Source of the DNA: Flavobacteriales bacterium | GTDB taxonomy: Bacteria > Bacteroidota > Bacteroidia > Flavobacteriales_E > Vicingaceae | NCBI GenBank assembly: GCA_018608405.1 | Contig: JABAZP010000005.1 | Span: 186,001-250,000 of the forward strand | Reading direction: 5' to 3' | Length of the DNA stretch: 64,000 bases | In this document: one piece after another, positions 33,019-41,577 of the stretch | Position numbering within the stretch: the stretch's first letter is position 1 | Layout of the letters: each line of letters opens with the position of its first letter | The notes under the pieces: model-generated | The model's database searches: none | The model's input: only the letters and a program-made list of their open reading frames with translations | Told to the model about the DNA's origin: nothing | Made by a program: the position numbers and the translations under genes

Positions 33019-33582
33019 TTACTTCCAATTAATGGTCTCAATCAAATGTTGAATGTCTTGTTCTATGAAGGACTGAACAGGAGCAATAGAATCGAAGTTT
33101 GGAACTACATTAAAGTACAAAGCTCCTCGCACAAAATGGTTTGTACTATCTGTTAAGTAGAATTGCGAGCCTGAAGCCGTATTTCCATCCAAGGTGTAAA
33201 ATACTCCGTAAATCCTTTTGTCCTCTTTAAAAATAGATGTTTCTGAAATGTCTTGTGCTTTTTCTAAGTGTTTGTAAACTAAGGCTCTTGCATCATCTAG
33301 TAATTTGGGAAGGTTAGTGTCAACCTTCAAATAACTCATGTGCACTCTTGCTCCGTATTCGGAAAAATCTACATTTAAAAACCTGCTATCTTGTTGTGTT
33401 CTTTCTAAATTAATACTAGCATATTGAGGTAGTTCAAATTGAAATGGAAAAGGAATGCTGTCTGTTGTTGAGTATTCTTTTTCAGGCAAATCAATTCTAA
33501 AGTACCCAGTAGGTTTCGGGATTGGCGTGTCTTGGCAGGCTATCAAAATGAGGATAAAAAAAGGGAATAATAATCTTCTCAT
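33019..33582 (-). CDS. gldD: Gliding motility lipoprotein GldD
   Basis: Lipoprotein of 187 residues (lipobox L-I-A-C, Cys16). The conserved GldD segments are PKPTGYFRIDLPEKEY, then ARVHMSYLKVD, GVFYTLDGNTASGSQFYLTDS and FVRGALYFNVVPN. GldD is required for gliding and chitin use in Flavobacterium johnsoniae and is part of the essential gld set. Its start overlaps the stop of gldE by 1 bp, so the two are co-translated, matching the mutY-ssb-gldE-gldD order of Flavobacteria. Confidence 0.94.
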   Translation of the reverse strand: MRRLLFPFFILILIACQDTPIPKPTGYFRIDLPEKEYSTTDSIPFPFQFELPQYASINLERTQQDSRFLNVDFSEYGARVHMSYLKVDTNLPKLLDDARALVYKHLEKAQDISETSIFKEDKRIYGVFYTLDGNTASGSQFYLTDSTNHFVRGALYFNVVPNFDSIAPVQSFIEQDIQHLIETINWK

Positions 33583-34916
33583 TAGGCTTCGCTTGTTTCT
33601 TTTGGCAACGTAAGTTTTATGCGTTTAACCCTTCTTTTATCAGCTGCTTCAATGGTTATCTGGTATTCGTTGAAACGCAATTTTTCGTTTTTCTTAGGTA
33701 TTTTTCCAAACAATTCTAATACAAACCCTGCCATGGTTTCAGACTCTCCCTTTTCCGCTTCAAAATCCTCCCCTTCGATGTTTAGTACTCTGTACATGTC
33801 GTTTAAAGGAGTCTTTCCTTCAAACACATAATTAAACTCGTCTAATTTAGAATAAACCAAATCTTCGTCGTCGAATTCGTCTGATATTTCTCCTACAATT
33901 TCTTCAAGAATATCTTCCAAACTAATAATTCCTGAACTTCCTCCATATTCGTCAACCACAATGGCAAGGTGTGTTTTTCTGGTTTGAAATTCCTTAAGAA
34001 GATCATCAATTTTTTTATTTTCAGGAACAAAAAATGGCTTTCGAATTATTTTCAGCCAGTCAAATTTTTCCTTGTTTAAATGAGGCAATACATCTTTGAT
34101 GTACAACACTCCTAAAATGTTGTCGAAAGATTCCTTGTGGACAGGAATTCTGGAAAACCCCGCTTCTAGTATTGTCTCAATCACTTCGTTAAAAGTTAAG
34201 TTTTCGTCTAAACTTACCACATCAACTCTTGAAGTCATGACTTGCTTTACCTCAGTATTTCCAAACTTTACAATCCCTTCAAGGATTTTTTGTTCTTCGT
34301 CTTTTCCGTATTCGTCAGAAGTCAATTCTAAAGCTTGAGATAATTCATCTACTGAAATGTTGTGTCCTCTCTTCTTAATTCGTTTATCAATGAAATTTGT
34401 GGAATTAACCAAAACACCACTTATTGGAGTTAGAATACCTCGAATGTAATACAACGGCTGAGCCATGAATTTTGCTAAACTGAGCGGTTTCTTATTGGCG
34501 TAAACTTTAGGAATGACTTCTCCTAAAAGCAGTAAAAGAAAAGTAACTACTACAACTTGAATAAGAAATTGTGTCACTTCGCTTAGTGAATGGTCTATAA
34601 GTAAATCGCTCAGGTAGGTGGAAAGGATTACAATTGCAACGTTTATAAAATTATTGGCTATCAAAATGGTAGCCAACAGTCTTTTTGGTCTTTCTAACAA
34701 ATTGCGAAGTATTCCAATACTCTTATCTTCTTTCCCCTCTATTTCTCCGATTTCGGCTGGGCCCAATGAAAAGTAGGCTACTTCAGAGCCTGAGATTAAG
34801 GCAGAACAAATTAACAATAGAATTACTGCAACACTTGCTGCGATTATTGGAAGCTGTTCGCTAATAGTTATAGCTGCAAGGTTAATGTTTAAAACCTGTT
34901 GAAAGGGGTCGTCCAA
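33582..34916 (-). CDS. gldE: Gliding motility-associated protein GldE (CNNM/CBS/CorC type)
   Basis: Membrane protein of 444 residues. The N-terminal CNNM domain (about 20-200) has four hydrophobic segments (SVAVILLLICSALISGSEVAYF and others). Two CBS domains follow (about 225-345, MTSRVDVVSLDEN and VDEYGGSSGIISLEDILEEIVGEI), and a CorC/HlyC domain ends the protein. In F. johnsoniae GldE supports GldD function. By family it may also affect Mg2+ or other ion homeostasis. It lies 46 bp after ssb and overlaps gldD by 1 bp. Confidence 0.92.
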   Translation of the reverse strand: MDDPFQQVLNINLAAITISEQLPIIAASVAVILLLICSALISGSEVAYFSLGPAEIGEIEGKEDKSIGILRNLLERPKRLLATILIANNFINVAIVILSTYLSDLLIDHSLSEVTQFLIQVVVVTFLLLLLGEVIPKVYANKKPLSLAKFMAQPLYYIRGILTPISGVLVNSTNFIDKRIKKRGHNISVDELSQALELTSDEYGKDEEQKILEGIVKFGNTEVKQVMTSRVDVVSLDENLTFNEVIETILEAGFSRIPVHKESFDNILGVLYIKDVLPHLNKEKFDWLKIIRKPFFVPENKKIDDLLKEFQTRKTHLAIVVDEYGGSSGIISLEDILEEIVGEISDEFDDEDLVYSKLDEFNYVFEGKTPLNDMYRVLNIEGEDFEAEKGESETMAGFVLELFGKIPKKNEKLRFNEYQITIEAADKRRVKRIKLTLPKETSEA

Positions 34917-34962
34917 TTGCTACAGTATTCGTGAATATTTGAACTCTGAATTGATCATTCTA

Positions 34963-35400
34963 TTAAAATGGTAGATCGTCTGCATCATCAGATGAAATGT
35001 CTGCGCTTCCTTTATCCTTCTTCGGTTCATTTGAGGCAGCTGAATCAGTTGTGCTGTTTCCACTTGAAGACCTTCCGCCCAACATCGTCATTTGATCCCC
35101 AACAACCTCAGTCGTGTAACGAGTATTTCCATCTTTATCTTGCCAGCTTCGCGTTCTTAGCTTACCTTCAACATAAATTTGACTGCCTTTTCTTAGGTAT
35201 TTTTCTGCAATTTCCGCAAGACCTCTCCACAATACCACATTGTGCCATTCTGTTTGCTCTTGGCGATTACCATTTTTGTCTTTGTAGGTTTCAGAAGTAG
35301 CAATCGAAAAGTTAGCCACAGAAGCACCATTTTCTAAATGTCTTACTTCAGGGTCTTTACCTAAATTACCTACCAATATAACTTTATTTACTCCTGCCAT
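34963..35400 (-). CDS. ssb: Single-stranded DNA-binding protein
   Basis: Protein of 145 residues. The OB fold occupies 1-108 ([50 protein letters not shown]). A Gly/Ser-rich linker follows, and the conserved acidic tip DDADDLPF recruits replication and repair proteins. It has its own TATCTTTG promoter within the end of mutY, and is followed by gldE and gldD. Confidence 0.97.
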   Translation of the reverse strand: MAGVNKVILVGNLGKDPEVRHLENGASVANFSIATSETYKDKNGNRQEQTEWHNVVLWRGLAEIAEKYLRKGSQIYVEGKLRTRSWQDKDGNTRYTTEVVGDQMTMLGGRSSSGNSTTDSAASNEPKKDKGSADISSDDADDLPF

Positions 35401-35416
35401 GTCTGATGTGGTTAAA

Positions 35417-36514
35417 TTATGCGCTTAACAAAGATAGTAAATTGGTTTCTTCATTCAGATAATTTTCTATTAATTTCGGAATCGGTTTCTCGTGTAATTC
35501 TGTCTTTTTAATTCGTTCAAAATTCCCATTGATGGTACTAATCTTACTGCCAACAGAAAGGTGGTAGAATTTTGCGAAAAGTATTTGGTGACTTAAAATA
35601 TGTTTCCGTTCTGCTGAAATTGCCTGAACTGAATATGCTGTATTGTTTAATAGGTCTTTAAAGGACTCGGTGTTGAGTAGTGATTTGTTTGAGGTTGACT
35701 TAGTAGTTTCCACTAGTGGGAAATCATATAAATTTTGCCAAATCCCTTTGGCGTCTCTTTTGTTTATCAGTAGTTCATCTTCCGATTCAATGATGAGGTA
35801 ATTTAAATACCTTTTCTTCTGTTTTAGCTTTTTCTCTTTAATTGGTAATATCTCAATTTGATTGCTCTTAAACGCTACGCACGAGTCGACAAAAGGACAG
35901 ATAGTACAGTTTGGGTTTTTTGGAACGCACTGTAAAGCTCCAAATTCCATAATAGCCTGATTGTGCTCTGCAGGATTATCTTTTTCTAAAAGTTGCTGTG
36001 CAAGCTGAGAAAACTCTTTCTTTCCGAGAGTTGAGTCTACAGGTGTTTCAATACCAAATAATCTAGATAATACTCGATATACATTTCCATCCACTACAGC
36101 GAAGGGTAAGTCAAAAGCAAATGAAGCTATGGCCGCCGCAGTATAGTCACCAACCCCCTTAAGTGCTCTAATTTCTTTATAGGTAGAAGGAAATTTCCCA
36201 CCATGGTTCTCTTTTACAAATTTTGAAGCGCTGTGTAAGTTCCGAGCTCTAGAGTAATATCCTAGTCCTTGCCAATCCTTTAATACATCTTCTTCGTTTG
36301 CGTCAGCCAATGACTCAACAGAAGGGTAATGAGTGATAAACTTGATATAATAGTCCATTCCTTGAGCTACCCTCGTTTGTTGCAAAATAATTTCTGATAG
36401 CCAGATATGATACGCAGAATTCGTATTTCTCCACGGTAAGTCTCTTTTATTCAAGCGATACCAACTTAATAGTTGAGCGTTGTTAAGTGTAAGTTTGTCT
36501 TTTAAATAGGTCAA
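35417..36514 (-). CDS. mutY: Adenine DNA glycosylase MutY
   Basis: Removes adenine mispaired with 8-oxoguanine. Protein of 365 residues. The helix-hairpin-helix and catalytic region are [21 protein letters not shown] and [12 protein letters not shown], with catalytic Asp in VDG and Glu in EIILQQTRV. The 4Fe-4S loop is [17 protein letters not shown] (C-x6-C-x2-C-x5-C). A C-terminal NUDIX-like MutT domain (about 230-350) follows. The start is TTG at 36512-36514, because no in-frame ATG precedes the conserved [21 protein letters not shown] element lies only 5 bp upstream. Confidence 0.94.
   Translation of the reverse strand: MTYLKDKLTLNNAQLLSWYRLNKRDLPWRNTNSAYHIWLSEIILQQTRVAQGMDYYIKFITHYPSVESLADANEEDVLKDWQGLGYYSRARNLHSASKFVKENHGGKFPSTYKEIRALKGVGDYTAAAIASFAFDLPFAVVDGNVYRVLSRLFGIETPVDSTLGKKEFSQLAQQLLEKDNPAEHNQAIMEFGALQCVPKNPNCTICPFVDSCVAFKSNQIEILPIKEKKLKQKKRYLNYLIIESEDELLINKRDAKGIWQNLYDFPLVETTKSTSNKSLLNTESFKDLLNNTAYSVQAISAERKHILSHQILFAKFYHLSVGSKISTINGNFERIKKTELHEKPIPKLIENYLNEETNLLSLLSA
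35429..35436 (-). promoter_or_regulatory. -7 element (TATCTTTG) of ssb-gldE-gldD
   Basis: Perfect TAnnTTTG on the minus strand, 28 bp before the ssb ATG, overlapping the last codons of mutY. Confidence 0.6.
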
Positions 36515-36519
36515 GTCGT

Positions 36520-36527
36520 CGAAAATA
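36520..36527 (-). promoter_or_regulatory. Candidate -7 element (TATTTTCG) of mutY
   Basis: One mismatch to TAnnTTTG on the minus strand. Only ACGAC separates it from the TTG start, so a leaderless mRNA is expected if it is used. Confidence 0.4.
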
Positions 36528-36571
36528 TTTTAACTAAATGATTTGTAGTTGTTTGTATTGGAAAAAAGGGT

Positions 36572-36579
36572 TATATTTG
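36572..36579 (+). promoter_or_regulatory. -7 element (TATATTTG) of the HU gene
   Basis: Perfect TAnnTTTG, with TTTG at 36552-36555 as a possible -33 element. It gives a leader of about 60 nt that is very A-rich just before the ATG at 36644, as in strongly translated Bacteroidota genes. Confidence 0.7.
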
Positions 36580-36643
36580 TCGGATCGAAGTTGTAACGGC
36601 TTCGTATAAAACCAATTAATTAAACAAACAAAATTAACAAAAG

Positions 36644-36931
36644 ATGACAAAAGCAGACATCGTAGCAAAAATTTCAGAGAATACTGGAATTGAAAAAGCA
36701 GCTGTATTGAACACTGTAGAAGAATTCATGAAAACTGTAAGAGGTTCATTGGAAGGTGGAGAGAACGTATACTTAAGAGGTTTCGGTTCATTCATCACTA
36801 AGAAGAGAGCTGAAAAAACTGGTAGAAATATTTCTAAGAACACTACCATGATCATTCCTGAGCACTTTATCCCTGCTTTCAAGCCTTCTAAGAGCTTTGT
36901 AAATAAAGTGAAAGCTAACGTTAAGCCATAA
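36644..36931 (+). CDS. hup: HU/IHF-family DNA-binding protein
   Basis: Nucleoid protein of 95 residues that bends DNA as a dimer. The two N-terminal helices (TKADIVAKISENTGIEKAAV) and the body GENVYLRGFGSFITKKRAEKTGRNI precede the beta arm with the Pro-containing tip. FKPSKSFVNKV is the usual end. Length is normal. It heads a group with the TPR lipoprotein, the COX24-like gene and rng, an order common in Bacteroidota. A strong hairpin begins 26 bp after the stop. Confidence 0.95.
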   Translation: MTKADIVAKISENTGIEKAAVLNTVEEFMKTVRGSLEGGENVYLRGFGSFITKKRAEKTGRNISKNTTMIIPEHFIPAFKPSKSFVNKVKANVKP

Positions 36932-36936
36932 GCTTG

Positions 36937-37815
36937 ATGTCGAGTAATTTTACAAAACAACTCCTGCTAATATTAGCGGGAGTTGTTGTTCTTGGACTTT
37001 TGTACTGCGCTCCGAAACAAGAGTCTGAGATTGCGGAAAAGAATAACTCTGTTGAAACAGAAGAAAGTCACGAAGGGCATGATCATGCTGAGGGAGAAGG
37101 TCACGATCATGAACACGAAGGTGAATTTGAAGATCGTTTAGACGACTCAGATAAAGAATTTATAGCCGGCTTGGAAAAGCGAGCTAAGCAAATTGCTGAT
37201 GTGGATACGAAGTTGAATTTGTATGATTCATTGATAACGTTTAGCATAAGAAGAAACGTTCCACCATTAGTGGCAAAGTACACTGAAGAAAAAGCACGAG
37301 TAGTACCTACTGAAGTAAACTTTATGTTGGCAGGTGATAATTTCTTCAAAGCATTTCGACTTTCGAAGTTAAAACCAAAAGATTTGGTTGCTGGTGCGAT
37401 TCGGAATTACGAAAAAGTACTTGAATTAAACCCAGATAATTTACAAGCTCAGACAGCAATTGGAGTAGCAAGTGTCGAAGGTTCAAGTCAATTGGGGATT
37501 ATGCCAATGAAAGGAATCGGTATTTTGAAAGATGTGCTAAATAAAGATCCAAAAAATGTGGATGCCATGACAAATTTGGGTTACTTTGCAATTCAATCCG
37601 GGCAGTTTGAAAAAGCTGTTGAACGGTTTGAAGGAGTTCTTAAAATTGACCCTAACAATGCGGAAGCATATATCTACCTAACAGACGCTTACCTGAGCCA
37701 GGAGAAGGTTGAAAAGGGAATAGAAACATTAGAAAAATACAAATCATTAGTAGACGATCCAATTGCAATTAAACAGGTGGAAGACTACATAAATGAGATT
37801 AGAAATAAAAATTAA
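36937..37815 (+). CDS. TPR lipoprotein with His-rich segment
   Basis: Protein of 292 residues. The ATG at 36937 is used (a TTG directly upstream is also possible). Lipoprotein signal ends V-L-G-L-L-Y-C. Residues about 38-62 are a His/Asp/Glu/Gly-rich stretch (SHEGHDHAEGEGHDHEHEG) able to bind divalent metal. Three or four TPR units follow (AIRNYEKVLELNPDNLQAQT, VDAMTNLGYFAIQSGQFEKA, VERFEGVLKIDPNNAEAY). It lies between hup and the COX24-like gene. Function unknown; an envelope scaffold is likely. Confidence 0.85.
   Translation: MSSNFTKQLLLILAGVVVLGLLYCAPKQESEIAEKNNSVETEESHEGHDHAEGEGHDHEHEGEFEDRLDDSDKEFIAGLEKRAKQIADVDTKLNLYDSLITFSIRRNVPPLVAKYTEEKARVVPTEVNFMLAGDNFFKAFRLSKLKPKDLVAGAIRNYEKVLELNPDNLQAQTAIGVASVEGSSQLGIMPMKGIGILKDVLNKDPKNVDAMTNLGYFAIQSGQFEKAVERFEGVLKIDPNNAEAYIYLTDAYLSQEKVEKGIETLEKYKSLVDDPIAIKQVEDYINEIRNKN
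36957..36986 (+). terminator. Strong hairpin after hup, inside the start of the next gene
   Basis: Fifteen-base arms at 36957-36971 and 36972-36986 pair with one G-U wobble. The RNA would form a long stem with a tiny AAUA-type loop, followed by UGUUCUUGG (weak U tract). It overlaps codons 7-17 of the downstream lipoprotein gene. It may act as a partial terminator, an mRNA 3' protector for hup, or a translation attenuator. Confidence 0.55.
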
Positions 37816-37833
37816 TAGTTAAAACTTAAAGTT

Positions 37834-37926
37834 ATGCCAAGCGGTAAGAAAAGAAAAAGACATAAGATGGCGACGCACAAGCGAAAGAAAAGACTTCGCA
37901 AGAATCGTCATAAGAAGAAGAAATAA
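37834..37926 (+). CDS. AURKAIP1/COX24-domain basic mini-protein (mS38-like)
   Basis: A 30-residue protein beginning MPSGKKRKRHKMATHKRK and continuing KRLRKNRHKKKK, with about two thirds Lys/Arg/His. This is the Bacteroidota AURKAIP1/COX24 family, related to the mitochondrial ribosomal protein mS38 tail. It probably binds rRNA in the small subunit (inference from the family). It begins 18 bp after the TPR gene and is closed by an intrinsic terminator 3 bp after the stop. It is short and easily missed by gene callers. Confidence 0.85.
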   Translation: MPSGKKRKRHKMATHKRKKRLRKNRHKKKK

Positions 37927-37928
37927 TT

Positions 37929-37952
37929 AAAGCCCGATTCGGGCTTTTGTTT
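37929..37952 (+). terminator. Intrinsic terminator after the COX24-like gene
   Basis: AAGCCCGA pairs with TCGGGCTT with a one-base loop gap, followed by TTGTTTTC. It ends the hup/TPR/COX24-like transcript ahead of rng. Confidence 0.85.
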
Positions 37953-38057
37953 TCTAACTACTTTTTTATCAGAGAGTCCCTGCATTATTTATGCGATGGG
38001 ATTCTTGTGTTTGCATAATTCTGCACTCATTTTGGGTGTTGTAGAAGATTTATAAAC

Positions 38058-39611
38058 ATGAGTGTTGATGTAGTAATTAGCTCAAAATCTTCAGAAGATG
38101 TTATCGCACTTTTAGAAGATAAGCAACTGATAGAATTACACAAAGAGAAAAGTAACAACAACTTTTCCGTTGGAGATATCTATCTAGCTAGAATTAAAAA
38201 AGTAATGCCGGGACTAAATGCGGCATTCGTAGATGTAGGGTACAGTAAAGATGCCTTTTTGCACTACCTAGATTTGGGACCAAACTTTACGTCCTTGAAT
38301 AAATACGTCCAAGATGTAGGAGCTAAAACGCAAAGAACTTCGTCTCTGAAGGGATTCAAATTTGAAGAGGAGATAAATAAAGATGGTAAAATTGCTGAGC
38401 AATTAACCACCAATCAGCATGTCTTGGTTCAAATTGCGAAAGAACCAATTTCTACCAAAGGTCCTCGTTTAAGCAGTGAGTTATCTATTGCCGGGCGTTA
38501 CATGGTATTGGTTCCTTTTTCCAATCGTGTCTCAGTTTCTCAAAAAATCCGAAATCAAGAAGAAAAGGACCGCCTAAAACGACTCATTAAGAGTATCAGA
38601 CCTGAAGGGTTTGGAGTTATTGTTAGAACAGTAGCTGTTAACAAGAAGGTGGCAGATTTGCATGCCGACTTAAGCGAACTCATGGAAAAGTGGGATAGCT
38701 GTTTTCAAAAAATGAAATCAGCCAAGCCTCCGAAGAGAGTTTTGGGTGAGATTAGCAGGAGTTCTGCGATGCTTAGGGATTTATTAAATAAAGATTTTAA
38801 TCACATTTACGTCGACAATACAGAAACCAAAAAAGAGTTGGTTACTTATATATCTTCTATTGCACCGGGGAAAGAAAAAATGGTAAAAGGTTATAGAAGG
38901 GACGCTCCAATATTTGAACATTTTGGAATCGAGAAGCAGATTAAGTCACTTTTTGGCAGAAACGTAACCATGAAGTCGGGAGCTTATTTGGTAATTGAAC
39001 ATACTGAGGCACTGCATGTAATTGATGTAAATAGTGGACAGCGAAGTAAGTCCAAGGACAACCAAGAGCAGAACGCTTTTGATGTGAACCTGGAGTCAGC
39101 TGCAGAGGTTGCACGTCAGCTGCGGTTGCGTGACATGGGCGGAATAATTGTGATTGACTTTATCGACATGAAAGACGGCTCCAACAGGGAACTGCTTTTT
39201 GAAAAGATGAAGGAGTTTATGAAGGATGACCGAGCTAAACATACCGTGCTGCCTCCTACAAAATTTGGGCTGATACAAATTACACGTCAAAGAGTACGAC
39301 CTGAAATGGAGATAAAGACTTCAGAAAAATGTCCTTGCTGTAATGGAAATGGCGAAACACACGCCACAATTCTATTAATTGATGATATCGAGAATAACTT
39401 AAGGTATTTGCTGGAGCAGCAAAATGAAAAGAAGATAACTTTAACTACACACCCTTTTGTTGAAGCTTACTTAACAAAAGGTTTCTACTCCGTTCAACGG
39501 AAGTGGTATATGAGGTACAAGAAATGGGTTACAATTCGTAAGTCTTCCGCGTATTCTTTTCTCGAGTATCGATTTTTCGATGCAAAGAAAGAAGAGATTC
39601 GATTGAAATAA
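38058..39611 (+). CDS. rng: Ribonuclease G/E family protein
   Basis: Endoribonuclease of 517 residues acting in rRNA maturation and mRNA decay. An S1 domain lies at about 37-120 (FSVGDIYLARIKKVMPGLNAAFVDVG). The catalytic core shows HVIDVNSGQRSKSKD and GGIIVIDFIDM, which supply the two Mg2+-binding Asp residues. The zinc-link CPCCNG follows near residue 430. There is no long C-terminal scaffold, so it is the RNase G-like short form. It is preceded by a terminator and followed by a bidirectional one. Confidence 0.94.
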   Translation: MSVDVVISSKSSEDVIALLEDKQLIELHKEKSNNNFSVGDIYLARIKKVMPGLNAAFVDVGYSKDAFLHYLDLGPNFTSLNKYVQDVGAKTQRTSSLKGFKFEEEINKDGKIAEQLTTNQHVLVQIAKEPISTKGPRLSSELSIAGRYMVLVPFSNRVSVSQKIRNQEEKDRLKRLIKSIRPEGFGVIVRTVAVNKKVADLHADLSELMEKWDSCFQKMKSAKPPKRVLGEISRSSAMLRDLLNKDFNHIYVDNTETKKELVTYISSIAPGKEKMVKGYRRDAPIFEHFGIEKQIKSLFGRNVTMKSGAYLVIEHTEALHVIDVNSGQRSKSKDNQEQNAFDVNLESAAEVARQLRLRDMGGIIVIDFIDMKDGSNRELLFEKMKEFMKDDRAKHTVLPPTKFGLIQITRQRVRPEMEIKTSEKCPCCNGNGETHATILLIDDIENNLRYLLEQQNEKKITLTTHPFVEAYLTKGFYSVQRKWYMRYKKWVTIRKSSAYSFLEYRFFDAKKEEIRLK

Positions 39612-39617
39612 AAAAGT

Positions 39618-39645
39618 AAAAAGCCACATAATAGTGGCTTTTTTT
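39618..39645. terminator. Bidirectional terminator between rng and the MFS gene
   Basis: AAAAGCCAC (39619-39627) pairs with GTGGCTTTT (39634-39642). T runs follow on both strands, so it can serve rng and the convergent MFS gene, whose stop lies at 39644-39646. Confidence 0.88.
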
Positions 39646-40900
39646 ACGCTTCGATTTTTAAATCTCTCAACTTTGTATAATTGAAAATGAGCGGTAAAAG
39701 TGAAAGCACGGTAACGCCTCCGGCAATTACAAACGCCCATGTAATATTCGAACCTTCAGAGAAGAAAGTCCAAGAAAACAATCCAATAAAAATGGAGCGA
39801 AGCAGGATGTTAATGCTTTGAAAAACGCTGTTGGTCCTGCCAATAATATTATTCGGAACGTGATTAAAGAGGTACGTAATTCGTTGAATACGAATACCTG
39901 CATTGGCAATTCCTAAACTAACTGCCAATCCAAAAAGCACGTAAATTGAATGGGTTACGGATAAAACAAAGAATGCGATTAGGGCTATTATCGTAAGTAC
40001 AATTATAGAGAGGATAATATTCGACTTTCGGAAAATAAGGCTAATGAAAAAACCGGCAAATAGCGCTCCTGCAGCGTAGTTCATTTTAGTAATGGCATAA
40101 ATATTTCCTAATTCGCCAAGATGTTTTTCTACATAAATAGGCCACAACAAGTGCGTGGATATCAGTACAAATATAAAAACCGTGTACGAAGCATTTCCAA
40201 AGTGAAATATTGCCGGTCGTTTTTTGAGGTACTGTATACCTTCTTTTAGTCGCACTAATACCGGTTCTTTGGAAATTACATTTACAACAGTGGGCACATA
40301 CTTAATAAAATAAATCAAGCTCATTGCAATGATGTAGGTAATCCCGTCCATTAAAAAGATTTCGTGAATTTCCCAAGATTGAATTTGAATGTTGTGCCCC
40401 CAAATATCTACGTTGATCCCTTCTATTAATAATACGGCAATAGCACCGGAGAATACATTTATGGATTGCCCCATAACCTCTAACAATGAGTTGGTTTTGC
40501 TGTAATTTTCCTTCTCAGTAATCTCCTGGCCAAAAGCATATAAGGTAGGGTAGTGGATGTTGTAATTAAACAAGGTGAAGCAAAAAACAAAAGCGACTCC
40601 AAACATTGGAATGCTGCCATTTATGAACCCATAAGAAGAAATACTTAAAAGCACTAAAGCGCTTGCTGCGCAAATTCCGATAAAGATATTCTTACGCGGA
40701 AATCGATCGATTATGGTACCTGCATAAAGCCCCCAAAATAGTGTAATAAAAGTGGCAACGGCATAAATGGTAGCAAATGTAGATGCGGCGTTTAGGTTTT
40801 TCGCAAAGTACCAAGGTATTGCCAACATACTAATTCCTTGTGCAAAGTGGGAAACAGCGTTTGCGCTGAGTAATAAAATGAGTGCTTTTCTATTTTTCAA
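39644..40900 (-). CDS. Major facilitator superfamily transporter
   Basis: Inner-membrane protein of 418 residues with twelve predicted helices. The loop 2-3 motif is LYAGTIIDRFPRKNIFIG, a standard MFS-type G-x-x-x-D-R-x-x-R-x-x block. The MacB/NRE-like multidrug or macrolide efflux branch (DHA3-like) seems closest by style (LVRLKEGIQYLKKRP between helices 6 and 7). Substrate unknown. It is divergent from recX with a 49-bp gap to the recX ATG. Confidence 0.88.
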   Translation of the reverse strand: MKNRKALILLLSANAVSHFAQGISMLAIPWYFAKNLNAASTFATIYAVATFITLFWGLYAGTIIDRFPRKNIFIGICAASALVLLSISSYGFINGSIPMFGVAFVFCFTLFNYNIHYPTLYAFGQEITEKENYSKTNSLLEVMGQSINVFSGAIAVLLIEGINVDIWGHNIQIQSWEIHEIFLMDGITYIIAMSLIYFIKYVPTVVNVISKEPVLVRLKEGIQYLKKRPAIFHFGNASYTVFIFVLISTHLLWPIYVEKHLGELGNIYAITKMNYAAGALFAGFFISLIFRKSNIILSIIVLTIIALIAFFVLSVTHSIYVLFGLAVSLGIANAGIRIQRITYLFNHVPNNIIGRTNSVFQSINILLRSIFIGLFSWTFFSEGSNITWAFVIAGGVTVLSLLPLIFNYTKLRDLKIEA

Positions 40901-40922
40901 GGATTAGTTTTAGTTGAAGCAG

Positions 40923-40930
40923 TATCTTTG
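40923..40930 (+). promoter_or_regulatory. -7 element (TATCTTTG) of recX
   Basis: Perfect TAnnTTTG, 19 bp before the ATG at 40950. It shows that an in-frame upstream start at 40914 is not used. Confidence 0.65.
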
Positions 40931-40949
40931 TTTCAATCGACAAAGTTCT

Positions 40950-41426
40950 ATGTTTAATAAGAAACAACCACTTTCTTTTCAAGAAGTTTTATCAAAGTTA
41001 ATGCGCTACTGCTCTTACCAGGAGCGCAGCCCTTTTGAAGTAAAGCAAAGACTGAGGGAATATGCACTTCCTGCTGATAAGGTGGAAGAAATTATGGATT
41101 TATTGGTTGACGATAATTTTATTAACGAAGAGCGATTTGCTGCATTATTTGTGCGTGGTAAAGTAAAAGTTAAACGATGGGGGTTGTATAAAATTAGAGA
41201 AGGTTTATCGAGAAAAGGAGTAAGTTCAGCAGAGATGGATAAGGCTATTACCACTATTGATGAAAAGGTATATCAAGAGAATTTAAGCTATTTGATAGAT
41301 CGCAAGTTAGAATTAAGCCCCGAATATCGAAAGGATATTTCTAAAATGTACCGGTACTTGCAATCTAAGGGTTATGAAGGGGAGAAGATTAGTAAGGTTC
41401 TGAAAGAAAAGAAGTTGATAGGGTAG
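40950..41426 (+). CDS. recX: Regulatory protein RecX
   Basis: Inhibitor or modulator of RecA filaments, 158 residues, made of three-helix repeats. The segment LMRYCSYQERSPFEVKQRLREYALP is the RecX repeat 1 signature. FINEERFAALFVRGKVKVKRWGLYKIREGL covers repeat 2, and RYLQSKGYEGEKISKVLKE repeat 3. The ATG at 40950 is chosen because the promoter covers the codons before it. recA is not in the window. The stop codon touches the first palindromic repeat. Confidence 0.92.
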   Translation: MFNKKQPLSFQEVLSKLMRYCSYQERSPFEVKQRLREYALPADKVEEIMDLLVDDNFINEERFAALFVRGKVKVKRWGLYKIREGLSRKGVSSAEMDKAITTIDEKVYQENLSYLIDRKLELSPEYRKDISKMYRYLQSKGYEGEKISKVLKEKKLIG

Positions 41427-41553
41427 TCATTGCGAACGAGGACAGGAGTGCGGCAATCTGGTTATGGATAAACAGATTACTTCTCTACACTTTGTTTCGC
41501 TCGTAATGACGAATTGATTAACAGATTGCTTCATTTCATTCCTTTCGCAATGA
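41426..41553 (+). repeat. Second array of palindromic repeats, three units
   Basis: Units at 41426-41460 (GTCATTGCGAACGAGG... ending GGCAATCTG), 41473-41510 (CAGATTAC... ending GTAATGAC) and 41522-41553 (CAGATTGC... ending GCAATGAA). They share the terminal ATTGC/GCAAT complement with the array at 823-1100. The cluster fills the gap between the recX stop and the 3' end of the broken T9SS-type gene. Confidence 0.8.
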
Positions 41554-41577
41554 ACTATATGATTAAAACATTAACAA

